Part shown: piece after piece, positions 12,180 through 20,684 of the stretch | How positions within the stretch are numbered: position 1 is the first letter of the stretch | Layout of the letters: every line of letters starts with the position of its first letter | Assembly: GCA_947090765.1 (NCBI GenBank) | Contig: OX352322.1 | Location: 2,003,501-2,067,500 of the forward strand | Direction of reading: 5' to 3' | DNA length: 64,000 nucleotides | DNA from: Pseudomonas sp. MM223 | GTDB lineage: Bacteria; Pseudomonadota; Gammaproteobacteria; Pseudomonadales; Pseudomonadaceae | Program-made: the position numbers and the translations under genes | The notes under the pieces: generated by a model | Database searches by the model: none | The model's input: only the letters and a program-made list of their open reading frames with translations | Told to the model about the DNA's origin: nothing

Positions 12180-13172
12180 ATGCAAAGCAGCAGCATTCTA
12201 TTCCCCGTGGCCCTGCTCAGTGCCGAGCGCCGCGGTGACCTCAGCGAAGACGTGTACCGGATCAAGGCTGGCACCAGCCCTGACCCTAGCGTCGAGCTTG
12301 CCCTTACCCGGCTGGGGCTGGCCGATCAGGGCCAGGCCCAGGGCGTGCCGGTCATTCTCCTGCACGGCAGTTTTTCCAACCGGCGTTTCTGGTATTCGCC
12401 CAAAGGCGTTGGCCTGGGCGCCTATCTCGCCCGTGCCGGTTTCGATGTGTGGATCCCGGAAATGCGTGGCCATGGCCTGTCGCCGCGTAACCACGCCTGG
12501 CAGCACAACAACGTTGCCGCCTATGCCCGTGATGACCTGCCACTGATTGCCGCGTTTGTGCGTGAGCAGTCGGGCCAGGCACCGCACTGGGTTGGCCACT
12601 CCCTCGGCGGCACCACCCTGGCGGCAGCTTTGGGCGGTGGCTTTCTGGCGGCTGAGCAGGTGGCCAGCGTGGCACTGTTCGGCACCCAGATCAGCCGCGT
12701 CTATTGGCCGCTGAAAGTGCCGCCGCTGGCGTGGGGCGCGAAGCTGGTGCTCAAGCGCTGGGGGCAGATATCCGGGCCGCGTTTCAAGCGCGGGCCGGAG
12801 GATGAGCCGATCGGCCTGGCGCTGGAGAGCATGCGCTGGCACGGCCTGTTCGGGCGCTTTGGCGACAAGCAGAACGACTGGTGGGCGGGGCTGGCAGAGG
12901 TGGATGTGCCGCTGCTGGCGGTGGCTGGCGCGGGGGACTTCCAGGACCCGGTGTGGGCCTGTCGAAAGCTGTTCGAGCAGCTGGGGGGCGAGCGCAAGCA
13001 GTTCCTGCGGCTGGGGCGTGAGGAAGGTTTTGATGCTTTCGGGCATGTCGACATGCTGGTGAGCAAGGCCGCGCAGGTGCAGGTGTGGCCGTTGGTAGAG
13101 CGCTGGTTGCGTGACCCGTTGCTGCCGGTGCATGCGTCCACTGTGGCTGCGGAGCCAGTGGCGGTCAGTTGA
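12180..13172 (+). CDS. Alpha/beta-fold hydrolase
   Basis: A 330-aa serine hydrolase of the alpha/beta superfamily, cytoplasmic (no signal peptide). It shows the oxyanion-hole strand VILLHGSFSNRRFW (about residues 58-71), a second family block WIPEMRGHGLSPRN, the nucleophile elbow VGHSLGG with Ser near residue 141, an acid region LLAVAGAGDFQDP, and a terminal catalytic His in AFGHVDMLV. The start at 12180 (MQSSSILFPVALLSAER) is chosen for similarity; a further ATG lies at 12144 within the preceding terminator region, and neither has a clear SD. Substrate is unknown. It lies alone between terminators and a REP pair. Confidence 0.85.
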   Translation: MQSSSILFPVALLSAERRGDLSEDVYRIKAGTSPDPSVELALTRLGLADQGQAQGVPVILLHGSFSNRRFWYSPKGVGLGAYLARAGFDVWIPEMRGHGLSPRNHAWQHNNVAAYARDDLPLIAAFVREQSGQAPHWVGHSLGGTTLAAALGGGFLAAEQVASVALFGTQISRVYWPLKVPPLAWGAKLVLKRWGQISGPRFKRGPEDEPIGLALESMRWHGLFGRFGDKQNDWWAGLAEVDVPLLAVAGAGDFQDPVWACRKLFEQLGGERKQFLRLGREEGFDAFGHVDMLVSKAAQVQVWPLVERWLRDPLLPVHASTVAAEPVAVS

Positions 13173-13182
13173 TCTTGCATTG

Positions 13183-13292
13183 CCTGTAATGGCCCTATCG
13201 CCGGCAAGCCAGCTCCCACAAGTTTTCCACTGACCTCAAGGCCTGTGGTGTACTTGTGGGAGCTGGCTTGCCGGCGATAGGGCCGGTACAGG
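13183..13292. repeat. Inverted REP pair (class 1)
   Basis: TATCGCCGGCAAGCCAGCTC (13197-13216) and the inverse GAGCTGGCTTGCCGGCGATA, with outer arms CTGTAATGGCCC / GGGCCGGTACAG, between the hydrolase gene and rraA. Confidence 0.85.
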
Positions 13293-13391
13293 ATGAATAC
13301 AAATGACCGCCCGGTCCTGGATGACTGCGACAGCCTCCAAGGTGTAGCCTTGGCCGATACCCGCTTTCGTTGTGACTGACAGGAGCTTCCC

Positions 13392-13883
13392 ATGCAGCAT
13401 TACGTAACGCCCGACCTGTGTGACGCCTACCCCGACCTGGTTCAAGTGCTGGAGCCGATGTTCAGCAATTTCGGCGGCCGCGACTCGTTCGGTGGCCAGA
13501 TCGTCACCATCAAGTGCTTCGAGGATAACTCGCTGGTCAAGGAGCAGGTCGAACTCGACGGCAAGGGCAAGGTGCTGGTGGTCGATGGCGGCGGCTCGTT
13601 GCGCCGGGCGCTGCTGGGCGACATGCTCGCCGAAAAGGCCGCCAAAAACGGTTGGGAAGGCCTGGTGATCTACGGTTGCGTGCGTGATGTGGATGTATTG
13701 ATCCAGACCGACGTCGGCGTGCAGGCCCTGGCCAGCCACCCGATGAAAACCGACAAGCGCGGTATTGGCGACCTCAACGTGGTGGTCACCTTCGCCGGGG
13801 TAACCTTCCGCCCGGGCGAATACGTGTATGCCGACAACAATGGCGTGCTGGTATCGCCAAGCCCGCTGAAAATGCCGGAGTGA
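13392..13883 (+). CDS. rraA: RraA-family regulator of ribonuclease activity
   Basis: A 163-aa member of the RraA / DmtH-like fold. In E. coli RraA binds RNase E and lowers its activity; some relatives are aldolases (HMG aldolase). The ATG at 13392 has AGGAG at 13380-13384. Family blocks are the N-terminal [49 protein letters not shown] and [10 protein letters not shown]. The length and the SLRRALLGD block (RraA-type rather than aldolase-type) favour RNase regulation. Followed by zntB after 27 bp on the same strand, probably co-transcribed. Confidence 0.88.
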
Positions 13884-13910
13884 TGCGCCGCACGCGCTGA
13901 TGGAGCTTTG

Positions 13911-14906
13911 ATGTTCGAGGAAGACAACGCGCAGTGGGGGCTGGTGCATGCCCTGGTGCTCGATGGTAAAGGCGGCGCGCGCTCGATTGCCCGTACCGAA
14001 CTGGACGACCTGCAGCTGCAACCGGAGCAGAGCCTGTGGCTGCACTGGGACCGCAGCCATCCTCAAACCCGCACCTGGCTGCTGCACGACAGCGGCCTGA
14101 GCGAGTTTGCCTGCGAGCTGCTGCTGGAAGAAAACACCCGGCCACGCCTGCTGCCCATGGCAGACGAACAGCTGTTGCTGTTTTTGCGTGGGGTCAACCT
14201 CAACCCGGGCGCAGAGCCCGAAGACATGGTCTCGGTGCGCATCTTCGCCCAGGCGCAGCGGGTCATATCGTTGCGCTTGCGGCCATTGCGCGCCAGTGAC
14301 GAGATTCTTCAGCTGCTGGAGCAGGGCAGGGGGCCGAAGTCGGCGTCCGAATTGTTGCTGCTGATGGGCGAGTTGCTGACCGAAAAGGTCCAGGGCCTGG
14401 TCAGTGACCTGTCCGAACTGGTCGACCTGGAAGAAGAAAAGGTCGAAGCCGACGAACGGTACACCCCGGAGAATGGCAGCTTGCAGCAGATTCGCCGGCG
14501 TGCAGCGGGCCTGAGGCGATTCCTGGCCCCACAGCGGGAGATCTACGCCCAGCTGTCGCGCAGTAAATGGGCCTGGTTTGCCGATGCTGATGCCGATTAC
14601 TGGAACGAGCTGAACAACAGCCTGATCCGCTACCTCGAAGAACTGGAACTGACCCGCGAGCGTGCCGCACTGGTGCTGGAAAGCGAAGACCGCCGCCGCA
14701 GCGAGCGCATGAACCGCACCATGTACCGCTTTGGCATCATCACCTGCATCTTCTTGCCCATGAGCTTCATCACCGGGCTGCTGGGCATCAACGTCGGCGG
14801 TATCCCGGGGGCCGAAAACCCCTACGGCTTCCTGTTTGCCTGCATCGTCGTGCTGGGGCTGGCGGTGGGGCAGTGGTGGATGTTCCGGCGGTTGCGGTGG
14901 GTCTAG
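13911..14906 (+). CDS. zntB: CorA-superfamily zinc transporter, ZntB type
   Basis: A 331-aa inner-membrane metal transporter of the CorA/ZntB superfamily. A long soluble, helical N-terminal domain (rich in Leu/Glu, e.g. EEEKVEADERYT) precedes two C-terminal TM helices (ITCIFLPMSFITGLLG and FACIVVLGLAVGQWW). The signature loop after TM1 reads GINVGGIPGAENP: the GxN motif is GIN rather than the GMN of CorA, as in ZntB. The ATG at 13911 has GGAG six bases upstream; a TTG immediately before it is in frame but not used. ZntB is reported as a zinc importer or exporter depending on the study; direction cannot be told from sequence. Confidence 0.85.
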   Translation: MFEEDNAQWGLVHALVLDGKGGARSIARTELDDLQLQPEQSLWLHWDRSHPQTRTWLLHDSGLSEFACELLLEENTRPRLLPMADEQLLLFLRGVNLNPGAEPEDMVSVRIFAQAQRVISLRLRPLRASDEILQLLEQGRGPKSASELLLLMGELLTEKVQGLVSDLSELVDLEEEKVEADERYTPENGSLQQIRRRAAGLRRFLAPQREIYAQLSRSKWAWFADADADYWNELNNSLIRYLEELELTRERAALVLESEDRRRSERMNRTMYRFGIITCIFLPMSFITGLLGINVGGIPGAENPYGFLFACIVVLGLAVGQWWMFRRLRWV

Positions 14907-14917
14907 ATGCACGTTGA

Positions 14918-15027
14918 CCTGTACCGGCCCTATCGCCGGCAAGCCAGCTCCCACAGGGGGAGCGCAAGCCTTGAAACCTGCGGTGTATGTGTGGGGGCTG
15001 GCTTGCCGGCGATAGGGCCGGTACAGG
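14918..15027. repeat. Inverted REP pair (class 1)
   Basis: CCTGTACCGGCCCTATCGCC at 14918 and its inverse GGCGATAGGGCCGGTACAGG ending at 15027; the two outer arms are exact complements over 20 nt. Located right after the zntB stop, so it may also end that transcript. Confidence 0.88.
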
Positions 15028-15120
15028 CAACCGCCATGCATTTTGAAACATTCGTCCCAACAGGATGTGTGACCCATCGCCCGGCCATCTCGTCTCTTGC
15101 TGACACTGCGCGAGGTGCCC

Positions 15121-15393
15121 ATGCACGATCCGTTTGAAGAATCCCTGCGTGACCTGCTCAAGGCGTCACCCTCCGGCAATGACCGGGATGACCGGGACGA
15201 CGCTGCCTGCCTGGGTCGCGTGCTGAAAACCGCCAACCGCCAGGTTGGTGCGGGTGATCTGTTCAGCCTGCTTGGCCGCTGGAGCCAGGCGCTGCTGATT
15301 GCCGTCAATAATGGCTCGGCGCATGTCGCGCCGGTGCGTCGCCACTCTTCCCGCAACGCTGCCACCGGCAGCAAAGCAGATAAGGCCGATTGA
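15121..15393 (+). CDS. crfX: CrfX, small conserved protein of the cmpX-sigX locus
   Basis: A 90-aa cytoplasmic protein, MHDPFEESLRDLLKASPSGN, with a charged middle (NDRDDRDDAACLGRVL) and a basic end (VRRHSSRNAATGSKADKAD). Its position directly before cmpX-sigX-oprF matches crfX of P. aeruginosa and P. fluorescens, where it is reported to be controlled by SigX. GAGG lies six bases before the ATG. The stop is two bases before cmpX, so the two are an operon. No biochemical role is known to me. Confidence 0.8.
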   Translation: MHDPFEESLRDLLKASPSGNDRDDRDDAACLGRVLKTANRQVGAGDLFSLLGRWSQALLIAVNNGSAHVAPVRRHSSRNAATGSKADKAD

Positions 15394-15395
15394 AT

Positions 15396-16220
15396 ATGGA
15401 ACTCGATCTCTGGACCCAGAGCCTGGTCGCCGCGATGACCGCCCTTTGGACCAAGGTAGCGAACTTCATCCCCAACCTGTTCGGCGCGCTGGTCGTGGTG
15501 CTGCTCGGTTTCGTGGTGGCCAAGCTACTCGACACACTGCTGTCCAAGCTGCTGGCCAAGCTTGGCCTGGACCGCCTGATGGCCGGCACCGGCCTCACCA
15601 AGATGCTTGGCCGGGTCGGCATCCAGGTGCCGATCTCGACCTTGATCGGCAAGATTGTCTACTGGTTCGTGCTGCTCATTTTCCTCGTTTCGGCCGCTGA
15701 ATCGCTAGGCCTGGAGCGGGTTTCGGCAACCCTCGACATGCTCGCCCTGTACCTGCCTAAAGTGTTCGGCGCGGCCTTGGTGCTGCTGGTCGGCGTGCTG
15801 CTGGCACAGGTGGCCAACGGCCTGGTACGCGGCGCCGCCGAAGGCATCGGCCTGGAGTATTCGGCAGGCCTTGGGCGTATTACCCAAGGCCTGGTCATCA
15901 TCATCAGCATTTCGGTGGCCATCAGCCAGCTGGAGGTGAAAACCGACCTGCTGAACCACGTGATTGTCATCGGTTTGATTACCGTTGGTCTGGCCGTAGC
16001 CCTGGCCATGGGCCTTGGCAGCCGCGAAATTGCCGGGCAGATCCTGGCCGGTATTTACGTGCGCGAGCTTTACCAGGTCGGCCAGCAGGTGCGAATTGGA
16101 GAGGTCGAAGGGCACATTGAGGAAATCGGCACGGTCAAGACAACGCTGCTGACCGATGATGGCGAACTGGTGTCGCTGTCCAATCGCGAGTTGCTTGAGC
16201 AGCGTGTCAATAGCCGCTAA
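15396..16220 (+). CDS. cmpX: CmpX, small mechanosensitive-channel-like membrane protein
   Basis: A 274-aa inner-membrane protein related to MscS-type channels. Several TM segments are visible (LFGALVVVLLGFVVAKLLDT, YWFVLLIFLVSAAESL, VFGAALVLLVGVLLAQVA, GLVIIISISVAISQL, VIVIGLITVGLAVALAMGLG), followed by a short MscS-like beta domain (YQVGQQVRIGEVEGHIEEIG, then TTLLTDDGELVSLSNRELLE). The ATG at 15396 is used; the frame also has a TTG at 15390 overlapping the crfX stop. CmpX is linked to membrane-stress sensing and SigX activity in Pseudomonas. The sigX gene follows 89 bp downstream. Confidence 0.88.
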   Translation: MELDLWTQSLVAAMTALWTKVANFIPNLFGALVVVLLGFVVAKLLDTLLSKLLAKLGLDRLMAGTGLTKMLGRVGIQVPISTLIGKIVYWFVLLIFLVSAAESLGLERVSATLDMLALYLPKVFGAALVLLVGVLLAQVANGLVRGAAEGIGLEYSAGLGRITQGLVIIISISVAISQLEVKTDLLNHVIVIGLITVGLAVALAMGLGSREIAGQILAGIYVRELYQVGQQVRIGEVEGHIEEIGTVKTTLLTDDGELVSLSNRELLEQRVNSR

Positions 16221-16309
16221 CCGCACAAAAGCTGTTAATGTATGCCGCCGCGAAATTCGACCCACGGGGTCGCGCGGCGACATTGACCTGACTGTCGGCC
16301 AGATCCGTT

Positions 16310-16900
16310 TTGAATAAAGTTCATTCGCCGCCCATGCGTTATGACCCCCGCGAGCTCACCGACGAAGAGTTGGTGGCGCGTTCGCATGAGGAGCTGTACC
16401 ACGTTACCCGCGCCTATGAGGAGCTCATGCGGCGCTACCAGCGGACCCTGTTCAACGTCTGTGCGCGTTATTTGGGGAACGACCGTGACGCGGACGATGT
16501 CTGTCAGGAAGTGATGCTCAAGGTGCTGTACGGGCTGAAGAACTTCGAGGGTAAATCCAAGTTCAAGACCTGGCTCTACAGCATCACCTACAACGAGTGC
16601 ATTACCCAGTACCGCAAGGAGCGCCGTAAACGCCGGTTGATGGATGCCTTGAGTCTGGACCCTATTGAAGAGGCGTCCGAAGACAAGGCCCCGAAGCCGG
16701 AAGAAAAAGGCGGGCTGGACAAGTGGCTGGTGCATGTGAACCCGATTGACCGGGAAATTCTGGTGCTGCGTTTTGTCGCAGAGCTGGAATTTCAGGAAAT
16801 TGCAGACATCATGCACATGGGCCTGAGCGCGACGAAAATGCGTTACAAGCGCGCGCTAGACAAGCTTCGTGAGAAATTTGCCGGCCTTGATGAAACTTAG
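16310..16900 (+). CDS. sigX: ECF sigma factor SigX
   Basis: A 196-aa ECF sigma factor that in Pseudomonas drives oprF and genes for fatty-acid synthesis and envelope homeostasis. Region 2 (RRYQRTLFNVCARYLGNDRD, EVMLKVLYGLKNFEGKSKFK, TWLYSITYNECITQYRKERR) and region 4 (NPIDREILVLRFVAELEFQE, IADIMHMGLSATKMRYKRAL) are nearly as in P. aeruginosa SigX. The start is a TTG at 16310 (MNKVHSPPMRYDPRELTDEE); an internal ATG at 16334 would cut conserved N-terminal residues. No anti-sigma gene is beside it, as usual for this locus. oprF follows on the same strand. Confidence 0.93.
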   Translation: MNKVHSPPMRYDPRELTDEELVARSHEELYHVTRAYEELMRRYQRTLFNVCARYLGNDRDADDVCQEVMLKVLYGLKNFEGKSKFKTWLYSITYNECITQYRKERRKRRLMDALSLDPIEEASEDKAPKPEEKGGLDKWLVHVNPIDREILVLRFVAELEFQEIADIMHMGLSATKMRYKRALDKLREKFAGLDET

Positions 16901-17011
16901 TGGCGTGCAAATATCTCTAACGAACCGGCGAGTTCTGCTAGACTTGCCGTCGAGTTGTCCCCCTTGTTTGTGGTGGGACTGCTTAACTATCACCAGATGG
17001 GGATTTAACGG

Positions 17012-18046
17012 ATGAAATTGAAAAACACCTTGGGCTTGGCCATTGGTTCGCTCGTAGCCGCTACCTCGATTGGCGCTATGGCACAAGGCACAGGCGCTGT
17101 GGAAGTCGAAGGCTTCTACAAGAAAGAATTCTTCGACAGCCAGCGCGACTTCAAGAACGACGGCAACCTGTTCGGCGGCTCGATCGGTTACTTCCTGACC
17201 GACGACGTTGAACTGCGCCTGGGTTACGACGAAGTTCACAACGCTCGTGGCGAAGACGGCAAGAACATCAAGGGCTCGAACACCGCCCTGGATGCCGTTT
17301 ACCACTTCAACAACCCGTATGACGCCATCCGTCCGTACGTTTCCGCTGGTTTCTCGCACCAGTCGCTGGGCCAGACCGGCCGTGGCGGTCGTGACCACTC
17401 CACCTTCGCCAACGTTGGCGCTGGCGCCAAGTGGTACATCACCGACATGTTCTACGCCCGTGCCGGCGTTGAAGCTCAGTACAACATCGACCAGGGCGAC
17501 ACCGAGTGGGCCCCAAGCGTTGGTGTTGGCCTGAACTTCGGCGGTAGCCCGAAGCAAGCCGAAGCCGCTCCAGCTCCAGTTGCTGAAGTTTGCTCCGACT
17601 CCGACAACGACGGCGTTTGCGACAACGTCGACAAGTGCCCAGACACCCCGGCCAACGTTACCGTTGACGCTGACGGCTGCCCGGCTGTTGCCGAAGTCGT
17701 TCGTGTTGAGCTGGACGTCAAGTTCGACTTCGACAAGTCGGTCGTCAAGCCTAACAGCTACGGCGACATCAAGAACCTGGCTGACTTCATGAAGCAGTAC
17801 CCACAAACCACCACCGTGGTTGAAGGTCACACTGACTCCGTGGGTCCAGACGCTTACAACCAGAAGCTGTCCGAGCGTCGTGCCAACGCTGTCAAGCAAG
17901 TGCTGACCCAGCAGTACGGCGTAGAATCCAGCCGTGTTGATTCGGTTGGCTACGGCGAAACCCGTCCGGTTGCTGACAACGCCACCGAAGAAGGCCGTGC
18001 TGTCAACCGTCGCGTTGAAGCTCAGGTAGAAGCTCAGTCCAAGTAA
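17012..18046 (+). CDS. oprF: Major outer-membrane porin OprF
   Basis: 344-aa OmpA-family porin and peptidoglycan anchor. Signal peptide 1-24 (MKLKNTLGLAIGSLVAATSI, cut after GAMA), N-terminal eight-stranded barrel to about residue 180, an acidic linker with four cysteines (CSDSDNDGVCDNVDKCPDTP and a later DGCP) and a C-terminal OmpA domain (VEGHTDSVGPDAYNQKLSER, RANAV) that binds diaminopimelate in peptidoglycan. Codon use is highly biased, typical of one of the most abundant proteins. GGGGA precedes the ATG. It is transcribed from its own upstream promoter region (16901-17011) and from sigX; known to depend partly on SigX. Ends in a strong terminator. Confidence 0.96.
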   Translation: MKLKNTLGLAIGSLVAATSIGAMAQGTGAVEVEGFYKKEFFDSQRDFKNDGNLFGGSIGYFLTDDVELRLGYDEVHNARGEDGKNIKGSNTALDAVYHFNNPYDAIRPYVSAGFSHQSLGQTGRGGRDHSTFANVGAGAKWYITDMFYARAGVEAQYNIDQGDTEWAPSVGVGLNFGGSPKQAEAAPAPVAEVCSDSDNDGVCDNVDKCPDTPANVTVDADGCPAVAEVVRVELDVKFDFDKSVVKPNSYGDIKNLADFMKQYPQTTTVVEGHTDSVGPDAYNQKLSERRANAVKQVLTQQYGVESSRVDSVGYGETRPVADNATEEGRAVNRRVEAQVEAQSK

Positions 18047-18061
18047 TTGGCCTGATGTTTC

Positions 18062-18092
18062 ACGAAAAACCCGGCCTCGGCCGGGTTTTTCT
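18062..18092 (+). terminator. Intrinsic terminator of oprF
   Basis: AAAAACCCGGCC / GGCCGGGTTTTT stem with a TC loop, followed by T-rich sequence, 16 bp after the oprF stop. Confidence 0.9.
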
Positions 18093-18130
18093 TTGCCTGG
18101 ATTTTAACCGGCCTCAAAGCCTGCACAGCA

Positions 18131-18226
18131 CCTGTAGGAGCAGCCTTTTGCTGCGAAGAGGCCGGTTAAGGCAAAGATATTCTGTTGCTGTAATGGCCTC
18201 TTCGCAGCACAAGGCTGCTCCTACAG
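18131..18226. repeat. Inverted REP pair (class 2)
   Basis: CTGTAGGAGCAGCCTTTTGC at 18131 and the inverse GCACAAGGCTGCTCCTACAG ending at 18226, between convergent oprF and cobA. Confidence 0.85.
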
Positions 18227-18236
18227 TGACGGGTAA

Positions 18237-18977
18237 TCAGCCCGCAATTGAAACCAGCTCCAGAGCCTGTTGATCCCCAACCACCTCCCCAATCACCAGA
18301 ATCGCCGGGCTACGCAAGCCAAACCCCCGCGCATCCTCCACCATCCCCCGCACATCGCTCCTGCACTCGCGCTGCTGCGGCAACGAGGCATTCTCGATCA
18401 TCGCCACTGGCATGCCCGGTGCCATGCCCCCCTCAAGTAACCCCTGGCGTACCTGCTCCAGCCGCGCCACACCCATGTACACCACCAGCGTCGTCCCGCC
18501 CTGTGCCAGCCCCGTCCAGTTCAGCTCGCTGTCGTCCTGCGTATGCGCCGTCACCAGCGTCACCCCCCGGCTGATACCGCGTGAAGTGAGCGAAATGCCA
18601 CATTGCGTGGCGCCTGCCAGGCCCGCCGTGATGCCGTTCACCAGTTCCACCTCAATGCCGTGCCCTTGAAGCCACAATGCTTCTTCACCGCCGCGGCCGA
18701 AAATGCACGGGTCGCCACCCTTGAGCCGCACCACGCAACGCCCTTGCCGCGCATGGCGCAACATCAGGCGCTGGATGAATGCCTGGGGTGTGGAGCGGCA
18801 GCCACCGCGCTTGCCCACGGCAATTACCCGGGCCTGCGGGCAATGTTCCAGTACTGCCGGGTTGACCAGGTCGTCGATCATCACCACGGCGGCTTGCTGC
18901 AAGGCACGCACGGCCTTGAGGGTGAGCAGTTCAGGGTCGCCAGGGCCAGCACCGACCAGCCAGACTTTTGCATTCAT
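18237..18977 (-). CDS. cobA: Uroporphyrinogen-III C-methyltransferase
   Basis: SAM-dependent methyltransferase making precorrin-2 from uroporphyrinogen III, the branch point to siroheme (the nitrite reductase cofactor) and cobalamin. 246 aa, the size of the single-domain enzyme without the CysG dehydrogenase part. N-terminal SAM motif VWLVGAGPGDPELLTLKAVR, then VRLKGGDPCIFGRGGEEAL and NGITAGLAGATQCGISLTSR, all family signatures. Last gene of the nasA-kinase-cobA run; its placement after nitrate genes suggests it supplies siroheme for assimilatory nitrite reductase. Confidence 0.92.
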   Translation of the reverse strand: MNAKVWLVGAGPGDPELLTLKAVRALQQAAVVMIDDLVNPAVLEHCPQARVIAVGKRGGCRSTPQAFIQRLMLRHARQGRCVVRLKGGDPCIFGRGGEEALWLQGHGIEVELVNGITAGLAGATQCGISLTSRGISRGVTLVTAHTQDDSELNWTGLAQGGTTLVVYMGVARLEQVRQGLLEGGMAPGMPVAMIENASLPQQRECRSDVRGMVEDARGFGLRSPAILVIGEVVGDQQALELVSIAG

Positions 18978-19004
18978 CGGGTATTCCTCATCGGCAGGGT
19001 GCGT

Positions 19005-20675
19005 TCAGCCTTTTAGCAGGCTAATCAGCAAAATCAGGTTTAACAGCAAGGACACCAAGGCCAGGGTGCGCCACACTTTCAGCGGCTCGCGCTCCAGCAG
19101 TGGCCGTGGCCGGCTGGGTAGTTCCTGGCGGTCGCCGCGTTCCAGCAGCAGCAACCAGTGTTCGGCCGTTTCGAAGCGTTGCCCCGGGTCGGCAGCCACT
19201 GCCTGTTGCAGGTTGTGCTGCAACCATTCCGGCAGGTCGGGGCGGTAGCGTGCGGCGTTGACTGGCTGGCCGAAGCGCGGGCGCTGGAAGGCTTCCACCT
19301 CGCCGTACGGGTAATGCCCGGTCAGCAGGTGGTACAGCGTCACGCCCACGGCATAAAGGTCCTGGCGCGGGCTGGGCGGTTGGCCATCGAACGCTTCCGG
19401 GGCAATGTAGGAGGGCGTGCCGGGCAGGTCGTGAAGCGGGTCTTCGGACAGGCCCGGGCAAAAGGCCAGGCCGAAATCCAGCAGGCGCAGCTGGCCATCG
19501 CTGCCCAGGTGCAGGTTGTCTGGCTTGATATCGCGGTGCAGCAGGTTGCGCCGGTGCAGCACGCCGACCGCCTGCAGCAGTTGCCGGGCCATCTCCAGCC
19601 AGTGCGGCACGGGCAGCGGGCCGTGTTCGGCCAGCAGCGTCGCAAGGGTTTGGCCGGGGTATTCGCGCATCACGTAGTACAGGTGTTGCCGCTGGCTGGC
19701 CGCATGCAGCTCGGGGAAATGCCGGCCAGCGACCCGGCGCAGGAACCATTCCTCCAGCAACAACCCCTGCGCCGCCTTTGGCTCCTGCTCGCGTGCAGCA
19801 GGCAGGGTCTTGAGCAGCCAGGCTTGGCCTTGGCTGTCGCGCACCCGGTACAGCAGCGACTGGCGGCTGTGTGACAGCAGCTGTTCGGCGTGCCAGCCAT
19901 CGATCACCTGGCCTTCGCGCAGCGGGCCGGGTACCGACCATTGCTGCAGTTGTGCCAGGGTGTCGCCAAGGTTGGTCGTGCCCAGTTGCTCGACCTGCAC
20001 CAGCAAGGCGCTGGCGTTGTCCTGGCTGCCATTGAGGTGCGCGCTGGCAACCAGGGTGTCGGCGGCCATTTGCAGATCAGGCTGTTCGCGCAGCACCGCC
20101 TGGATGTGCTGGTCGCCCAGGCTGGCCCAAACCCCGTCGCTGAGCAGCAGGAAGCACTCACCCGCTTGCAGCTCGCCCTCCAGGTAGTCCACCAGCAGGT
20201 GTTGGTCCAGGCCCAGTGCGCGCTTCAGCACATGCTGCATGCCCGGTTGGTCCCACACATGGTCTTCGCTCAGGCACTGCAGGTGCCCGGCGTGCCAGCG
20301 GTACACACGGCAGTCGCCGACATGCGCCAGGGTGAAGCGCCGGCCCCGCAGCACCAGCGCGCTGAGGGTGGTCAACAATGGCTGGCCGCTGCCTTGGGCG
20401 CGCAGCCAGCGGTTCTGCGCCAGCAACAGGCGGTCGAGGGCCTGGGCCACGCTCCAGGTGGCGGGGGTGGCGTAGTAGTCCAGGGCCAGCGCCTGCAAGC
20501 TGGCGCGTGCTGCCAGGCCACCATCGGCGCATTGGCTGACACCGTCAGCGAGGGCGAACAGATAGCCCTTGCTGGCGGCCAGCTCCGGCGCCGGGGTTAC
20601 CAGGCGCAGGGCGTCCTGGTTTTCCGCGCGCGGCCCGGTGGCGCTGGCCTGGGCAAAGCTCAGTTGCAGGCTCAT
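19005..20675 (-). CDS. Fused PP2C phosphatase / Ser-Thr protein kinase, C-terminal membrane anchor
   Basis: 556 aa. Residues 1-240 are a PP2C-type phosphatase (SATGPRAENQDALRLV, FALADGVSQCADGG, LAHVGDCRVYRW, LLLSDGVWASLGD, SQDNASALLVQVE: the metal-binding Asp residues are present). Residues about 260-525 are a Hanks-type kinase (ATP-site Lys in AWLLKTLPAAREQ, catalytic HRDIKPDNLHL, DFGLAF, APE-like IAPEAFDGQPPS). A single TM helix ends the protein (TLALVSLLLNLILLISLL). It sits between nasA (10 bp upstream) and cobA, in the nitrate run, as I recall for P. putida; it may tune nitrate uptake, but the substrate is unknown. Confidence 0.9.
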   Translation of the reverse strand: MSLQLSFAQASATGPRAENQDALRLVTPAPELAASKGYLFALADGVSQCADGGLAARASLQALALDYYATPATWSVAQALDRLLLAQNRWLRAQGSGQPLLTTLSALVLRGRRFTLAHVGDCRVYRWHAGHLQCLSEDHVWDQPGMQHVLKRALGLDQHLLVDYLEGELQAGECFLLLSDGVWASLGDQHIQAVLREQPDLQMAADTLVASAHLNGSQDNASALLVQVEQLGTTNLGDTLAQLQQWSVPGPLREGQVIDGWHAEQLLSHSRQSLLYRVRDSQGQAWLLKTLPAAREQEPKAAQGLLLEEWFLRRVAGRHFPELHAASQRQHLYYVMREYPGQTLATLLAEHGPLPVPHWLEMARQLLQAVGVLHRRNLLHRDIKPDNLHLGSDGQLRLLDFGLAFCPGLSEDPLHDLPGTPSYIAPEAFDGQPPSPRQDLYAVGVTLYHLLTGHYPYGEVEAFQRPRFGQPVNAARYRPDLPEWLQHNLQQAVAADPGQRFETAEHWLLLLERGDRQELPSRPRPLLEREPLKVWRTLALVSLLLNLILLISLLKG

Positions 20676-20684
20676 CGGTGTGCC

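Noticed and set aside
13236..15374. 712-codon frame opposite rraA and zntB
   Set aside because: Crosses two real genes and a REP pair; pure GC-driven shadow.
16916..16951. SigX-type promoter (TAAC ... CGTC) before oprF
   Set aside because: Both pieces occur but are 26 bp apart, too far for an ECF promoter, so it was not listed.
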